Shown: positions 1 to 8,395 of the stretch, piece after piece
Numbering within the stretch: the stretch's first letter is position 1
How the letters are laid out: the number at the start of each line of letters is the position of its first letter
Source of the DNA: Bacillus sp. ISL-18
Lineage (GTDB): Bacteria > Bacillota > Bacilli > Bacillales > Cytobacillaceae
Direction: 5' to 3'
Assembly: GCF_018613415.1 (NCBI RefSeq)
Contig: NZ_JAGGQG010000013.1
Coordinates: 62,001-126,000, forward strand
DNA length: 64,000 nt
Program-made: the position numbers and the translations under genes
The notes under the pieces: model-generated
The model's input: only the letters and a program-made list of their open reading frames with translations
Told to the model about the DNA's origin: nothing
Database searches by the model: none

Positions 1-44
1 CTCCTGCCTTCATTTTTCTTTCATTTTAACTCATTTATATCCTA

Positions 45-73
45 TTACAAGTTGTTGTTTATCATAGTATAAT
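45..73 (+). promoter_or_regulatory. Sigma-A-type promoter of the XRE regulator
   Basis: A perfect -10 box TATAAT lies at 68-73, with a weak -35 (TTACAA, 45-50) 17 bases upstream. Transcription would start near base 80, about 20 bases before the ATG at 99, leaving just room for the AGGAGG ribosome binding site. Assigned by eye only. Confidence 0.55.
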
Positions 74-98
74 GAACACCATGATAGGAGGAAATGTT

Positions 99-950
99 AT
101 GAATCCTGAAACTAGACTGCAAGCATTATCAGAGTTTCTAAAGGCCAAGCGTTCCAAATTGAATCCTCAAATGGTCGGCCTTCCAGCAGGTACACGAAGG
201 AGGACACCGGGGCTCAGAAGAGAGGAAGTTGCTCAATTAGCTGGTGTAAGTACCACTTGGTATACATGGTTAGAGCAGGGGAGAGAAATTAAAGTATCAA
301 CTTCCGTTTTAGATGCTATTTCAGATGCATTGCAATTAAATAAAGATGAAAAAAAGTACTTATATGCATTGGCCTTGGAAGAGGGCGTAGATCCTGTCTC
401 CTCCAATATAGAAGAAACGAAAATTAGTCCATCCCTGAAAAGAATTCTCCAGGAACTTCAGTACTGCCCAACGATTATTACTGATCGGCGCTTGTTTATT
501 GTCGGGTGGAATCCCGCCGCTGCAAATGTTTTTTTAGATTTTGACCAGATTCCAATTGAGGAAAGGAATCTAATTCAATTATTGTTTTCAAGAAAGGAAT
601 TTCGGAGTCTAGCAGTTAATTGGGAACATTTTGTGAAAGGGTTTCTCGCTATTTTTCGCACCTATTACGGGCAATATGTAGCTGATAAGTGGTATAAACA
701 ATTTATTGAGGACTTGGAACAGGCTTATCCGGACTTTCGCCTTTTATGGCATGAAGGTGAAGTGAGCTCAGCCCCGGAAATGCAAATTGAATTTCGTCAT
801 GCTAAGGCGGGAAAAATGATTTTTAATTTAACTTCTTTACAAGTACAGGGAAATAACGACTTAAGATGCAGCGTCTATACGCCAGCTGAAGATACCGGAA
901 CGGAATCTAAGTTAAAGCGGTTAATTAAAAATCAAAATAATTCTCAATAA
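99..950 (+). CDS. XRE-family regulator with MmyB-like ligand-binding domain
   Basis: A cytoplasmic DNA-binding protein of 283 residues. The N-terminal ~75 residues form a helix-turn-helix with the typical MmyB-group motif TPGLRREEVAQLAG followed by WYTWLEQGR. The remaining ~190 residues match the PAS-like MmyB ligand-binding region (WNPAA near residue 140, C-terminal LxCSVYTPAEDTGTE). The ATG at 99 is chosen over the upstream in-frame ATG at 72 because it follows an ATAGGAGG ribosome binding site at 6-base spacing, and the 72 start overlaps the -10 box. Family members often control a neighbouring transporter or oxidoreductase, but the next gene converges on it, so the target is unknown. It shares a two-way terminator with dltD. 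Confidence 0.85.
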   Translation: MNPETRLQALSEFLKAKRSKLNPQMVGLPAGTRRRTPGLRREEVAQLAGVSTTWYTWLEQGREIKVSTSVLDAISDALQLNKDEKKYLYALALEEGVDPVSSNIEETKISPSLKRILQELQYCPTIITDRRLFIVGWNPAAANVFLDFDQIPIEERNLIQLLFSRKEFRSLAVNWEHFVKGFLAIFRTYYGQYVADKWYKQFIEDLEQAYPDFRLLWHEGEVSSAPEMQIEFRHAKAGKMIFNLTSLQVQGNNDLRCSVYTPAEDTGTESKLKRLIKNQNNSQ

Positions 951-1000
951 ACAACCACTTGCACGCGGTCATGTAGAGTTATCGGGAAGACATGAATAAA

Positions 1001-1044
1001 AGAAGGCAGCTAACCAATTTTTCGGAGCTGCCTTCTTTCTTTAT
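1001..1044. terminator. Bidirectional terminator between the XRE gene and dltD
   Basis: An 11-base perfect stem (AGAAGGCAGCT at 1001-1011 pairing with AGCTGCCTTCT at 1026-1036) has T-rich sequence after it on the plus strand and TTTTATT after it on the minus strand. It sits between two convergent transcripts and can serve both. Confidence 0.8.
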
Positions 1045-1063
1045 GAAAATAGTTAGTAATGTG

Positions 1064-2262
1064 CTAAAAATTCACCATTGCAAGATTTTGATCGTTGCCC
1101 TCATAAAACTCCTTAATCGCCCGGTCTGTATAAACCCAGCCCTTCCAGCCTATATGAATGGTATCCTTCATAAAATAAGGATCATATTCGTGACCAGAAA
1201 AATCGGCAACTTGGAACCCATCCGCTTCAATTTGCTGTTTAATTCTAGAATAATAGGCAGCACGGCCTTCTTTAGGGAACCCCGTATAATCATAGTAATG
1301 CCCATTAACCGGAACAGAGATAAACAACGGCTTTGCACCCGATTGCTTTAAAACATCGAGGACAAGCTGAAAGTCTCCGTATTCTTTTGATTCACCGTAG
1401 GAACGCTTCATGTCTTTGTTTTTTAAAGACGGCAGGAAACCTTTAATTTTATTATATTGCGAGTTACTGATATAAAAATGATTGTTCGTTGCCCGCTTTG
1501 CCCCATATTGATCTGCATCTTGCGCCAATTGGTCCCACGATTTATTTCTGACCTTAGGGGTTAGGTCGCGATGACGAGAGAACCAGCCTGCCAATGAGTA
1601 ATATAAGTCCTTTTTGGCTAGTAAATGCCGGTAGACAACCGCGGCAGGGCGAAGTGCGCTTGCTTCCCGTTTTATCCACGGATCATTTGTGATCTCAGCT
1701 TTATATAGAGTTGAGAGAATAGGGTCATTTTTCACAGACGAATAGGTTAAGAGACGCTTAATCGCCCTTTTTTTAACCTCAGGATCAACCTGTGTATTAA
1801 AAGCAAAATCATACCCCTGTAACGAAGAATAATTGGGTACAAAATGTGATTCATCGGCTCCTTGTGGATTAAACCATTGCGGAGACAACACAAACACGAT
1901 TTTCTTATCCTTTAACTGATCCATATGCTCGGAAAAATTTAAAAAATGAATCAGTGATTCGGTTCCGCCCCGGCCAACAAGAAATGGCGTGAAGCCTTCA
2001 TGGACTTCTTGAAAGTAATTAGACGGATGAAACCGATCCAGCCTTGCCAGTTCCGAAGAACCATAGATGGGCAGATAACGGCTGTCCTCGAGCATTTTTG
2101 CTGGATATACTTTCCTTGAAACATGACGGGATTTAATTCCGTTGCCGCCTGGCTGATTCGGTTTTTTGGAATCAGGCTTTCAATCCAGCGATCTGGAATG
2201 ATTACCAGGATAAACAAAACCAAGAAAGCTAGAAAAAGCGGGATGAAAACAGGCTTCTTCAT
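1064..2262 (-). pseudogene. dltD: dltD, D-alanyl-lipoteichoic acid biosynthesis protein, frameshifted
   Basis: DltD is the membrane-anchored SGNH-like protein that completes D-alanine transfer onto teichoic acids at the outer face of the membrane. The reading frame is in two pieces. The N-terminal piece (from 2262, overlapping the dltC stop by ATGA) gives one transmembrane segment and the family sequence LNPVMFQGKYIQQK. The C-terminal piece is open from 2095 with MLEDSRYLPIYGSSEL, GSSEL holding the presumed catalytic Ser, and running to TAG at 1064. The two join perfectly if one base is added to the run of five T (plus strand) at 2095-2099, since the family reads QKMLED across this point. Repaired length is about 398 residues, normal for DltD. 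It is either a real phase-variable or inactivating mutation, or a homopolymer sequencing error. Confidence 0.9.
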
Positions 2263-2495
2263 CTCAAATCAGCCAACTGAATGGCGATGTTATTGGGAGT
2301 ATTCCAAGTATCCCGGTCAAATTCAGTAATCGGGACAAGGATGCCAAAGCGTTCTTCAACTTGAACCAAAAGCTCCACTGTTCCGAATGAATCTAATAGT
2401 GCTTCATCAAATAAATGGATATCTGGATTATCCTTTATAACCTCATCTTGACAAATTTCTGCTAGTAACTCGATCACTTGATCTTTAAATTCCAT
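2259..2495 (-). CDS. dltC: D-alanyl carrier protein DltC
   Basis: A 78-residue acyl-carrier-type protein that carries D-alanine as a thioester on 4'-phosphopantetheine for DltB/DltD. The attachment serine is Ser36 in the motif LLDSFGTVELL. The ATG at 2495 is preferred over upstream in-frame ATGs because it gives the family length (78) and lies 10 bases from AAGGAG, which overlaps the very end of dltB (stop at 2501). The gene is third of four in the tightly packed dltABCD unit and shares ATGA with dltD. Identification is secure from sequence and context. Confidence 0.95.
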   Translation of the reverse strand: MEFKDQVIELLAEICQDEVIKDNPDIHLFDEALLDSFGTVELLVQVEERFGILVPITEFDRDTWNTPNNIAIQLADLR

Positions 2496-2500
2496 CGAAA

Positions 2501-3670
2501 TCATACTCCTTTTTGAATAAAGTGTCCTGAAAATATATAAAATCCAAAGCAAATAAAGTGGAAGGTAATCACAATACTAATGATCCGTGTTAATCTAGTT
2601 TGCGGCCACCATTTATGCTTTTTGTTAAACTGCTCGAAGGTATTGTAGCCGACCATCAGAAGGGCATGATAGATTCCATAGAGAATATATTGAATTTCTA
2701 GACCATGCCAAACCCCCATTAACAGAAATAATAAAACATAACCGAGGTTGGAGATGATGTTTCTGTTTTTAGTCCACTTCTTTTTCGTCATCCAAAAAAC
2801 AAACCGCATGTAGACATAATCACGAAACCAAAAGGAAAGGCTCATATGCCAGCGATTCCAGAAATCTTTTATATTGCGGCTGATAAACGGCAGATTGAAA
2901 TTTTCCGGTGATTTGATTCCCATAATATAGCTGATGCCGATGGCAAAAGCACTGTAGCCGGCAAAATCGAAAAATAAATAAAAGCTATATCCATACATAT
3001 AAAAGAGCTGGCTTTGAAAATGATTTTCCGCTATAAATCTTAAGTTGGCAATGAAAAAATGATTAATAGAATAACCGATGATATATTTATATAAAAATCC
3101 ACGGAATAGTTTGTTGATCCCGTCATATAAAAGCTGCTTATACTGCTCGCCCGTTAGTTCTGCTTTTAAATCCTTGTCAAACCGCCGGTAACGGTCGAGC
3201 GGGCCTGATGAAATAGTCGGAAAAAACAAGATGAAATACAGTAAACGAGCAAGAGGAAGCCTTTGTTTGATTAATCCGTCCCTAGTCTCCATAATCAATT
3301 GGGTTCCCTTAAAGGTTAAATAGGAAATCCCCAAAAAGGCCATCCAATTGGGCTCTGAAAAATACGGTAGCACTTTATAGACAGCTAATGGAAGAATCGA
3401 TGCCATCACTGCTAATGAAAAAATCCAGCCGCTGTTTGCTCGTTTTCTATAGGCTATATATCCTTCAATTAGTAGAACCTGCCAGATGGTAAACAGAATT
3501 AAAGCAAGAGCACTTGCCGGCTTAGATGCAAAAATAACGGCTAAGACGATAACAGTCACTATCATATTGTAAGTTTGAAATCTTTTTCCTTGTAGGCCAA
3601 GGATGACCGTTGGTGCTAATAAAATCACTAGGATGAAAAAGAATGTAAAAGAACTATATGGAATCATCAC
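2501..3670 (-). CDS. dltB: D-alanyl transfer protein DltB (MBOAT)
   Basis: A polytopic membrane protein of 389 residues in the MBOAT O-acyltransferase family. It accepts D-alanine from DltC and passes it across the membrane to teichoic acid. Visible family signatures are the SGPLDRYRRF segment near residue 155, RNIKDFWNRWHMSLSFW near 265-282 with a conserved His at about 275, and MGVWHGL with the presumed catalytic His at about 322. Many hydrophobic helices span its length. Its ATG overlaps the dltA stop by four bases, so it is translationally coupled. Confidence 0.95.
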   Translation of the reverse strand: MMIPYSSFTFFFILVILLAPTVILGLQGKRFQTYNMIVTVIVLAVIFASKPASALALILFTIWQVLLIEGYIAYRKRANSGWIFSLAVMASILPLAVYKVLPYFSEPNWMAFLGISYLTFKGTQLIMETRDGLIKQRLPLARLLYFILFFPTISSGPLDRYRRFDKDLKAELTGEQYKQLLYDGINKLFRGFLYKYIIGYSINHFFIANLRFIAENHFQSQLFYMYGYSFYLFFDFAGYSAFAIGISYIMGIKSPENFNLPFISRNIKDFWNRWHMSLSFWFRDYVYMRFVFWMTKKKWTKNRNIISNLGYVLLFLLMGVWHGLEIQYILYGIYHALLMVGYNTFEQFNKKHKWWPQTRLTRIISIVITFHFICFGFYIFSGHFIQKGV

Positions 3671-5172
3671 AATACCTTTTTGCGAATTTGCCTTCGATCC
3701 ACTTTTCCATTAGGTGTGATCGGCAGTTCCTTATGATAAGAAAACTTCCGTGGAATCATATAGGCGGGCAGCACCAACCCTAGTTCTTTTTTTATCGCAC
3801 CCGTTAACTGATAGTCTTTTTCAAAAGGATGTTCCGCTGGAATGATCAAGACGGAAAGGTATTCAATTTTATCATCTTGATAGATAGGAACAACAACGGC
3901 TGATTTCACATAGTTCGATTTGGCAATATGATATTCAATTTCTTCGAGTTCCATCCGATAGCCATGTAATTTGATTTGAAAATCTAATCTGCCTTTATAA
4001 AAAAGTAACCCCTTCTGGTTGAAGCCGGCATCACCCGTTCTGTATGCCTGCTGTCCGTTATAGGTAAAAAAGGCTTTATTTGTTAGTTCTGGCTGTCCTA
4101 AATAGCCTTTACTTACACTTGGTCCAACAATGATCATTTCTCCTTGTTCCCCTTCAGATACAGGTTCATTCTCTTCATTTAGTAGGATGATTTGCGTATC
4201 TGCTTTCGGGGTGCCGATTGGAAGAGTTTGATAATCTTCTATTACTTCATCTGTTATTTCTAAAAAGGTGACTGCGACAGTTGCCTCTGTCGGGCCATAG
4301 GTATTAAAAATCGCTGCTTCAGGAAACCGTTCCCGCAGCTGCCTGCAGATTGAAACAGGAAGAATTTCGCCGCAGAAAAGGAAGACTGATAATTTCGGAA
4401 GCAGTTCGCTGTTAAATGATGGATCCATTAAACACATTTGTACAAACGATGGTGTAGAGGTCCATACCTGTGTTTCTGATTTCTCTAATTCTTCAAATAA
4501 GAGTTTTGGCTTAGCGACCATTTCTTTTGTAATCGCCATTAAGGTACCACCACTTGCTAAACAAGGGTAGAGGTCCATGACTGACAGATCAAAGGAAAAC
4601 GGAGCTTGGTTTAAAAAGCGCAGCCCTCCTTTAATAGGGAAATCTTCTACCATCCAATCCACAAAACTTTGCAGATTAGCAGCAGATATTTGGACACCTT
4701 TGGGATTCCCTGTGCTCCCTGATGTATAAATAATATAGAAATTTTCAACGCCTTTAACCCATGTTGATGAATCAATGGTTTTAGGCTCCTGCTTCCGCAT
4801 TTCTTCCAGGGTCACCATTCTAAATGATGAATGGTCGATCGGAAGGGGAAGACCCGCTACATTTATCAATAATTCCGGATTAGAATTCTTTATTATTCTT
4901 TCAACACGTTCGAGTGGGATGGATGTATCTACAGGTATATAGGGATGACCAGCTTTTACACTGCCAAGAAAGGAGATTAGCATTTCTGGTTCCATATGTC
5001 CGTAAATCAAAATAGGTGATTGTTTTTTTAAGTTCTGTGCTAGAATGAAGGCGGCAACTTGGTCGGATTTCTTCCAAAGTTCACCGTAAGTGATCTGTTT
5101 AGCTGGAGAGATAAAGACCAATTGATCTGGTTGTAACCTAGCCATGTTGTCAATGGCTTGTAATAATTCCAT
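3667..5172 (-). CDS. dltA: D-alanine--D-alanyl carrier protein ligase DltA
   Basis: A 501-residue cytoplasmic adenylating enzyme that activates D-alanine with ATP and loads it onto DltC. The adenylation-domain signatures are all present: the phosphate loop YTSGSTGNPKG (149-159), the TYGPTEATVAV motif near 293, YRTGD near 385 and the C-terminal NGKVDRR that supplies the catalytic Lys. The ATG at 5172 lies 18 bases after dltX. Length and motifs are typical for DltA rather than for a peptide synthetase module. Confidence 0.96.
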   Translation of the reverse strand: MELLQAIDNMARLQPDQLVFISPAKQITYGELWKKSDQVAAFILAQNLKKQSPILIYGHMEPEMLISFLGSVKAGHPYIPVDTSIPLERVERIIKNSNPELLINVAGLPLPIDHSSFRMVTLEEMRKQEPKTIDSSTWVKGVENFYIIYTSGSTGNPKGVQISAANLQSFVDWMVEDFPIKGGLRFLNQAPFSFDLSVMDLYPCLASGGTLMAITKEMVAKPKLLFEELEKSETQVWTSTPSFVQMCLMDPSFNSELLPKLSVFLFCGEILPVSICRQLRERFPEAAIFNTYGPTEATVAVTFLEITDEVIEDYQTLPIGTPKADTQIILLNEENEPVSEGEQGEMIIVGPSVSKGYLGQPELTNKAFFTYNGQQAYRTGDAGFNQKGLLFYKGRLDFQIKLHGYRMELEEIEYHIAKSNYVKSAVVVPIYQDDKIEYLSVLIIPAEHPFEKDYQLTGAIKKELGLVLPAYMIPRKFSYHKELPITPNGKVDRRQIRKKVL

Positions 5173-5190
5173 TTTAAAATCCCCCCGAAA

Positions 5191-5343
5191 TTAAAAATCA
5201 TTGTAAATATACGAACCTGCACTTGCATCATTAAATCCGTACATAAAAAACAGTAACAGAAGAATGAGCAGGTAATAGACAAACCGGCTGGTCCATCTCA
5301 CTTTCTCTTGGTTAAGGAAACCTTTTATTTTTTGCAGCATCAT
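5191..5343 (-). CDS. dltX: DltX, small membrane protein of D-alanylation
   Basis: A peptide of about 50 residues with one transmembrane helix (FVYYLLILLLLFFMYGF) and the C-terminal motif YIYNDF. The known DltX C-terminus (F/Y-IYNEF) is needed for D-alanine transfer with DltB and DltD. It is the first gene of the leftward dlt operon. Two adjacent ATG codons (5343 and 5340) follow a GGGGGAAG ribosome binding site; an upstream open extension to 5382 is not needed. Confidence 0.85.
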   Translation of the reverse strand: MMLQKIKGFLNQEKVRWTSRFVYYLLILLLLFFMYGFNDASAGSYIYNDF

Positions 5344-5541
5344 GCTTCCCCCGCAGTAATCTCTTTTTAACGTTATAATCATAATTCGCTTTCAAACTCT
5401 TTGCATTAAGATTTAATGAAAAGGAAATTAATTTTTAATTTATTTCTATAGGAAGTGGTGCCTGACACCAAGTTTTTTGAATTTTGTGTGGCAGAGGAGT
5501 AAAGTGGAGGTGGGAAAATAGAAGGGAAGAGGGTTTTACCG
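5344..5541. promoter_or_regulatory. Divergent intergenic region, dlt operon / MFS gene
   Basis: These 198 AT-rich bases must carry the leftward dlt promoter and the rightward MFS promoter. I see no convincing -35/-10 pair for either and no clear sigma-X type box. The region contains one copy of the dispersed TGGTGCCTGACACCA repeat at 5456-5470. Confidence 0.4.
5456..5470. repeat. Dispersed repeat TGGTGCCTGACACCA, copy 1
   Basis: An exact 15-base copy of an imperfect palindrome that recurs at 19074, 22363 and, in variant form, at 13475, 14585, 20631, 41523 and 54144. All copies lie between genes or touch a gene end. Confidence 0.75.
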
Positions 5542-6738
5542 TTGGAGAAGCTGCAACAAGGAACGACTGCGTTTCGAAAGGCCAATTTTGCACTTTTTGC
5601 TGGAGGGTTCATTACCTTTTCAATTCTTTATGATGTCCAGCCTTTACTGCCAATCTTTACAAAAGAATTTGGTGTCACGGCGGCCGCTGGGAGTCTGACC
5701 TTATCGGTAACCACGTTTACGCTTGCCATTTCAATGTTATTTATTAGTTCATTATCCGAGGCGTGGGGACGTAAATCAATTATGTCTGTTTCGTTACTTC
5801 TCTCTTCATTAATCGTAATATTTACTGCCTTTAGTCCGACTTTTAGTGCGCTGCTCGGATTTCGTATTCTGCAAGGAATGGTGCTCGCAGGACTTCCAGC
5901 GATTGCGATGGCCTATCTTGGTGAAGAGGTAGATTCTAGGAGTCTTGGAATTGCGATGGGCATCTATATTAGTGGAAATTCGATTGGCGGCATGGCTGGC
6001 AGAATAATTACCGGGTCCATTACCGATCTGTACTCTTGGCGTTTCGCCATGGGGAGTATTGGTATCATTAGTTTAATCCTCAGCATATGGTTTTGGTTTC
6101 ACCTGCCAAACTCCCGTTACTTTACACCTAAACCACTAAAGCTAAAAGCACTAAGTAAATCGCTGCTAGGGCATTTAAAGGATCCAGCTCTTTTGTGTTT
6201 ATTTTGCATTGCCTTTATTTTAATGGGAAGCTTTGTTACTTTATACAACTATATCGGCTTTGAACTGCTGGCACCTCCCTACCACTTAAGCCAAACCATT
6301 GTAGGCTGGATTTTTATCGTCTATCTGACTGGAACGTTTAGTTCAACATGGATGGGGCGTCTTTCTGATACCTTAGGACGACAGAAGGTATTATGGATCG
6401 GTCTTGTCATTATGGTTACCGGAGCATTATTGACTCTGTTTGCACTATTAGTGTTAAAAATAATCGGGATTGCGGTCTTTACGTTTGGCTTTTTTGGGGC
6501 ACATTCCATTGCCTCAAGCTGGGTGGGCAGACGGGCGCGCACAGCCAAAGCTCAAGCCTCATCACTTTATTTGTTTTTCTACTACTCTGGTTCGAGCATT
6601 GCCGGTACTGCGGGGGGATTTTTCTGGTCCAAATTTGGCTGGGAAGGGGTTATCGGTTTTATGGTTTGTTTACTTCTGCTCGCCTTTCCATTATCACTAA
6701 AACTCTCTTCCATAAAACCATTGCAGGCAGCAAATTAA
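5542..6738 (+). CDS. Major facilitator superfamily transporter (YnfM-like)
   Basis: A predicted 12-helix secondary carrier of 398 residues. N-terminal helices include FITFSILYDVQPLLPIF, and the loop between helices 2 and 3 carries the MFS motif A relative SLSEAWGRKS; the second half repeats it as RLSDTLGRQK. This resembles the AraJ/YnfM drug-proton antiporter group, so efflux of a small molecule is the likeliest role, substrate unknown. Translation starts at a TTG (5542) 8 bases after AGAGGG; no earlier in-frame ATG is available. It stands alone as a transcription unit, divergent from dlt. Confidence 0.8.
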   Translation: MEKLQQGTTAFRKANFALFAGGFITFSILYDVQPLLPIFTKEFGVTAAAGSLTLSVTTFTLAISMLFISSLSEAWGRKSIMSVSLLLSSLIVIFTAFSPTFSALLGFRILQGMVLAGLPAIAMAYLGEEVDSRSLGIAMGIYISGNSIGGMAGRIITGSITDLYSWRFAMGSIGIISLILSIWFWFHLPNSRYFTPKPLKLKALSKSLLGHLKDPALLCLFCIAFILMGSFVTLYNYIGFELLAPPYHLSQTIVGWIFIVYLTGTFSSTWMGRLSDTLGRQKVLWIGLVIMVTGALLTLFALLVLKIIGIAVFTFGFFGAHSIASSWVGRRARTAKAQASSLYLFFYYSGSSIAGTAGGFFWSKFGWEGVIGFMVCLLLLAFPLSLKLSSIKPLQAAN

Positions 6739-6806
6739 GCGTCTTTCTAAATTCATGTAAAAGAGACTGCCCCAAAAGGTGGTTGATGAATAAATTTGCA
6801 CACTCT

Positions 6807-6972
6807 GTTGATTGGAGCGGAAGGCGGCGAAGACTCCTCGAAAATGCTACCGCATTTCCTTCGTGCGTGGGCGGATTCGAGGATGCAAATTCAAAGTCCT
6901 GCGGGAGTACGGGGCCGAGGAGGCTCCCCGGCACGCCCACGGAAAGCAAAGCCGCCTGGAGCGGAAATCAAC
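6807..6972. repeat. 166-bp structured intergenic repeat of bacilli
   Basis: A GC-rich non-coding element bounded by GTTGATT-GGAGCGGA-AGGCGGC (6807-6828) and GCCGCCT-GGAGCGGA-AATCAAC (6951-6972). The outer and inner 7-mers are inverted repeats while the middle GGAGCGGA is in direct orientation at both ends, so the ends pair as two helices around a symmetric internal loop. Inside is a second hairpin-prone stretch (CCTCGAAA near 6836 against TTCGAGG near 6877-6883). I recognise this family (GGAGCGGAAGGCGGCGAAGACTCC...) as frequent in Bacillaceae genomes. Open frames across it are chance frames and it carries no transposase. It fills most of the gene-free stretch 6739-7085. Confidence 0.75.
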
Positions 6973-7085
6973 AGACTAGTTTAATGTATAAAAACATAAC
7001 TATTTTGCGGCTTTTTAAAAATGGTAAAGTCTAATTTTTGAAAATATGAGTATTATTTTAAAAGAAAGGGAGGGGATCATCGAAA

Positions 7086-8198
7086 ATGGTGAAATCTATT
7101 GGGATTTTGGGTATCGGCCAGGCAGGCGGAAATATCGCAGAAATTGCTGCCTCTATGGGCTTCCAAGCCGCCCTAATCAATACAAATCAAAGAGATGGGA
7201 CCGTCAATACAAGGGTCGAAAAGAAATACTTTGTCCCAGGGTACAGCGGGGCCGGTCAGGATCGTTCGATTGGGTTAAAAGCAGTGAATGAGAATTACCG
7301 GGAATTAATCGACTTTATTAAAAAGTCCTTCAAGAATATTAAACTGTTATTAGTAGCCTTCTCTACAGACGGGGGGACAGGGTCGGGAATGAGCCCGCTC
7401 CTAATGGACATCTTATTAGACCAGCTGCCAGGGGTCAACATCGGAGCGATCGCAGTGGTCCCGGACCGTAATGCACTGGCAGGAAACCGGATCAATGCCG
7501 CAGCCTGCCTCGAGGAGATTTCCAGAATTGAGTCCCTATCCTCCGTATTCCTTGTTGATAATGATCAATTACGGAAGCTCAATCCTCAATCAAGTAAACA
7601 TCAGATCTACCTTTCTTCTAATCATCAAGTCATCGAGGCCATAAATAATGTGCTGCAAGTAACAAGAAAGAGCTCCTTTTTTGGGAATTTTGATGAAACG
7701 GATTTAATGAATATCCTCGGAACAAGAGGAGTAACCATCATCTCGTCAACCACCATCACGGACGCTAAGACAACCGCTGATGTCTCCAATAAAGTCCAGC
7801 AATCGTGGGTAAACTCGATTTTCTGCCCGGTTGAATCGACAGGCGTGATCCGAGCTGGATTAATTTATGAAGGTGCTGAAAGTATGGCGAAACTAATTAA
7901 TGTTCCATCGATCTTTGAGAGGGTTGGAGAACCACTTGAGTTATTTGAAGGGACCTATATTTCGGAATCAGACCCGACGATAACAACCGTTTTGGCAGGG
8001 CTGGCATTTCCGGCCCGCCGTATGAAGGCTCTTGAAGATCATCTTGAAAAAAATAAAGATCGGCTCCAGCATTTGGTGAGTAAGGAATATTCCCAGCATT
8101 ATGAGTCGCAGGTTTCCTGGGCCTCTAACTTAAAAGCACGGCCGCAGGAGAGGAAAGCAGGGAACATTACATCCAAATTAACCAAATACCAAAGATAA
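7086..8198 (+). CDS. TubZ/FtsZ-like tubulin-superfamily GTPase
   Basis: A 370-residue cytoplasmic protein with the tubulin/FtsZ GTP-binding fold. The T1 loop reads GIGQAGGN (9-16), the T4 signature is DGGTGSG (95-101, compare GGGTGTG in FtsZ) and the T7 catalytic loop NFDETD (201-206) fits NxDxxD, so both the nucleotide pocket and the GTPase-activating loop needed for filament turnover appear intact. The C-terminus (about 345-370) is basic and probably disordered. The overall pattern is closer to TubZ/RepX of Bacillus plasmids than to the housekeeping FtsZ. No tubR-like helix-turn-helix gene or iteron array flanks it. GGGAGGGG sits about 10 bases before the ATG. Function is unproven: possible plasmid relic, DNA-positioning filament, or a distinct chromosomal family. 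Confidence 0.8.
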   Translation: MVKSIGILGIGQAGGNIAEIAASMGFQAALINTNQRDGTVNTRVEKKYFVPGYSGAGQDRSIGLKAVNENYRELIDFIKKSFKNIKLLLVAFSTDGGTGSGMSPLLMDILLDQLPGVNIGAIAVVPDRNALAGNRINAAACLEEISRIESLSSVFLVDNDQLRKLNPQSSKHQIYLSSNHQVIEAINNVLQVTRKSSFFGNFDETDLMNILGTRGVTIISSTTITDAKTTADVSNKVQQSWVNSIFCPVESTGVIRAGLIYEGAESMAKLINVPSIFERVGEPLELFEGTYISESDPTITTVLAGLAFPARRMKALEDHLEKNKDRLQHLVSKEYSQHYESQVSWASNLKARPQERKAGNITSKLTKYQR

Positions 8199-8202
8199 AA
8201 TG

Positions 8203-8237
8203 AAGGGTTAGTCTCTTTCTCCGAGGCTGGCCCTTTT
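8203..8237 (+). terminator. Terminator after the tubulin-like gene
   Basis: The stem AAGGGTTAG (8203-8211) pairs with CTGGCCCTT (8227-8235) with two G-U pairs and is followed by TTTT. It lies 5 bases after the stop codon. Confidence 0.65.
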
Positions 8238-8395
8238 CTAATGGGTAATGCTCCCATTTTTAGGGTATAATAAAGGGAGAAAGTGTGTAGTAAGGCGAAA
8301 AACTAGAGGGTAAAGCAATTTATACGCTAAAATAAATCTAGGCAACGTGTTAGGATAAACAGCTGCTGGTTTTTTGGAAAAAGGAGAAATGAACG

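Noticed and set aside
992..1351. 119-codon plus-strand frame near dltD
   Set aside because: It begins in the terminator hairpin and is the antisense of dltD.
2090..2105. Programmed frameshifting in dltD
   Set aside because: A plain five-base run without a slippery heptamer, stimulatory stem or known precedent in DltD; mutation or read error is simpler.
6807..6972. Insertion sequence
   Set aside because: No transposase, no target duplication seen, and the end symmetry is not that of simple IS terminal repeats.
6659..6984. Several open frames of 60-210 codons across the structured repeat
   Set aside because: They overlap the MFS gene or the non-coding repeat, have no ribosome binding sites and no family motifs.
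8199..8395. yybP-ykoY manganese riboswitch before the TerC gene
   Set aside because: TerC genes of this type often have one, but the conserved loop sequences could not be found in the leader.
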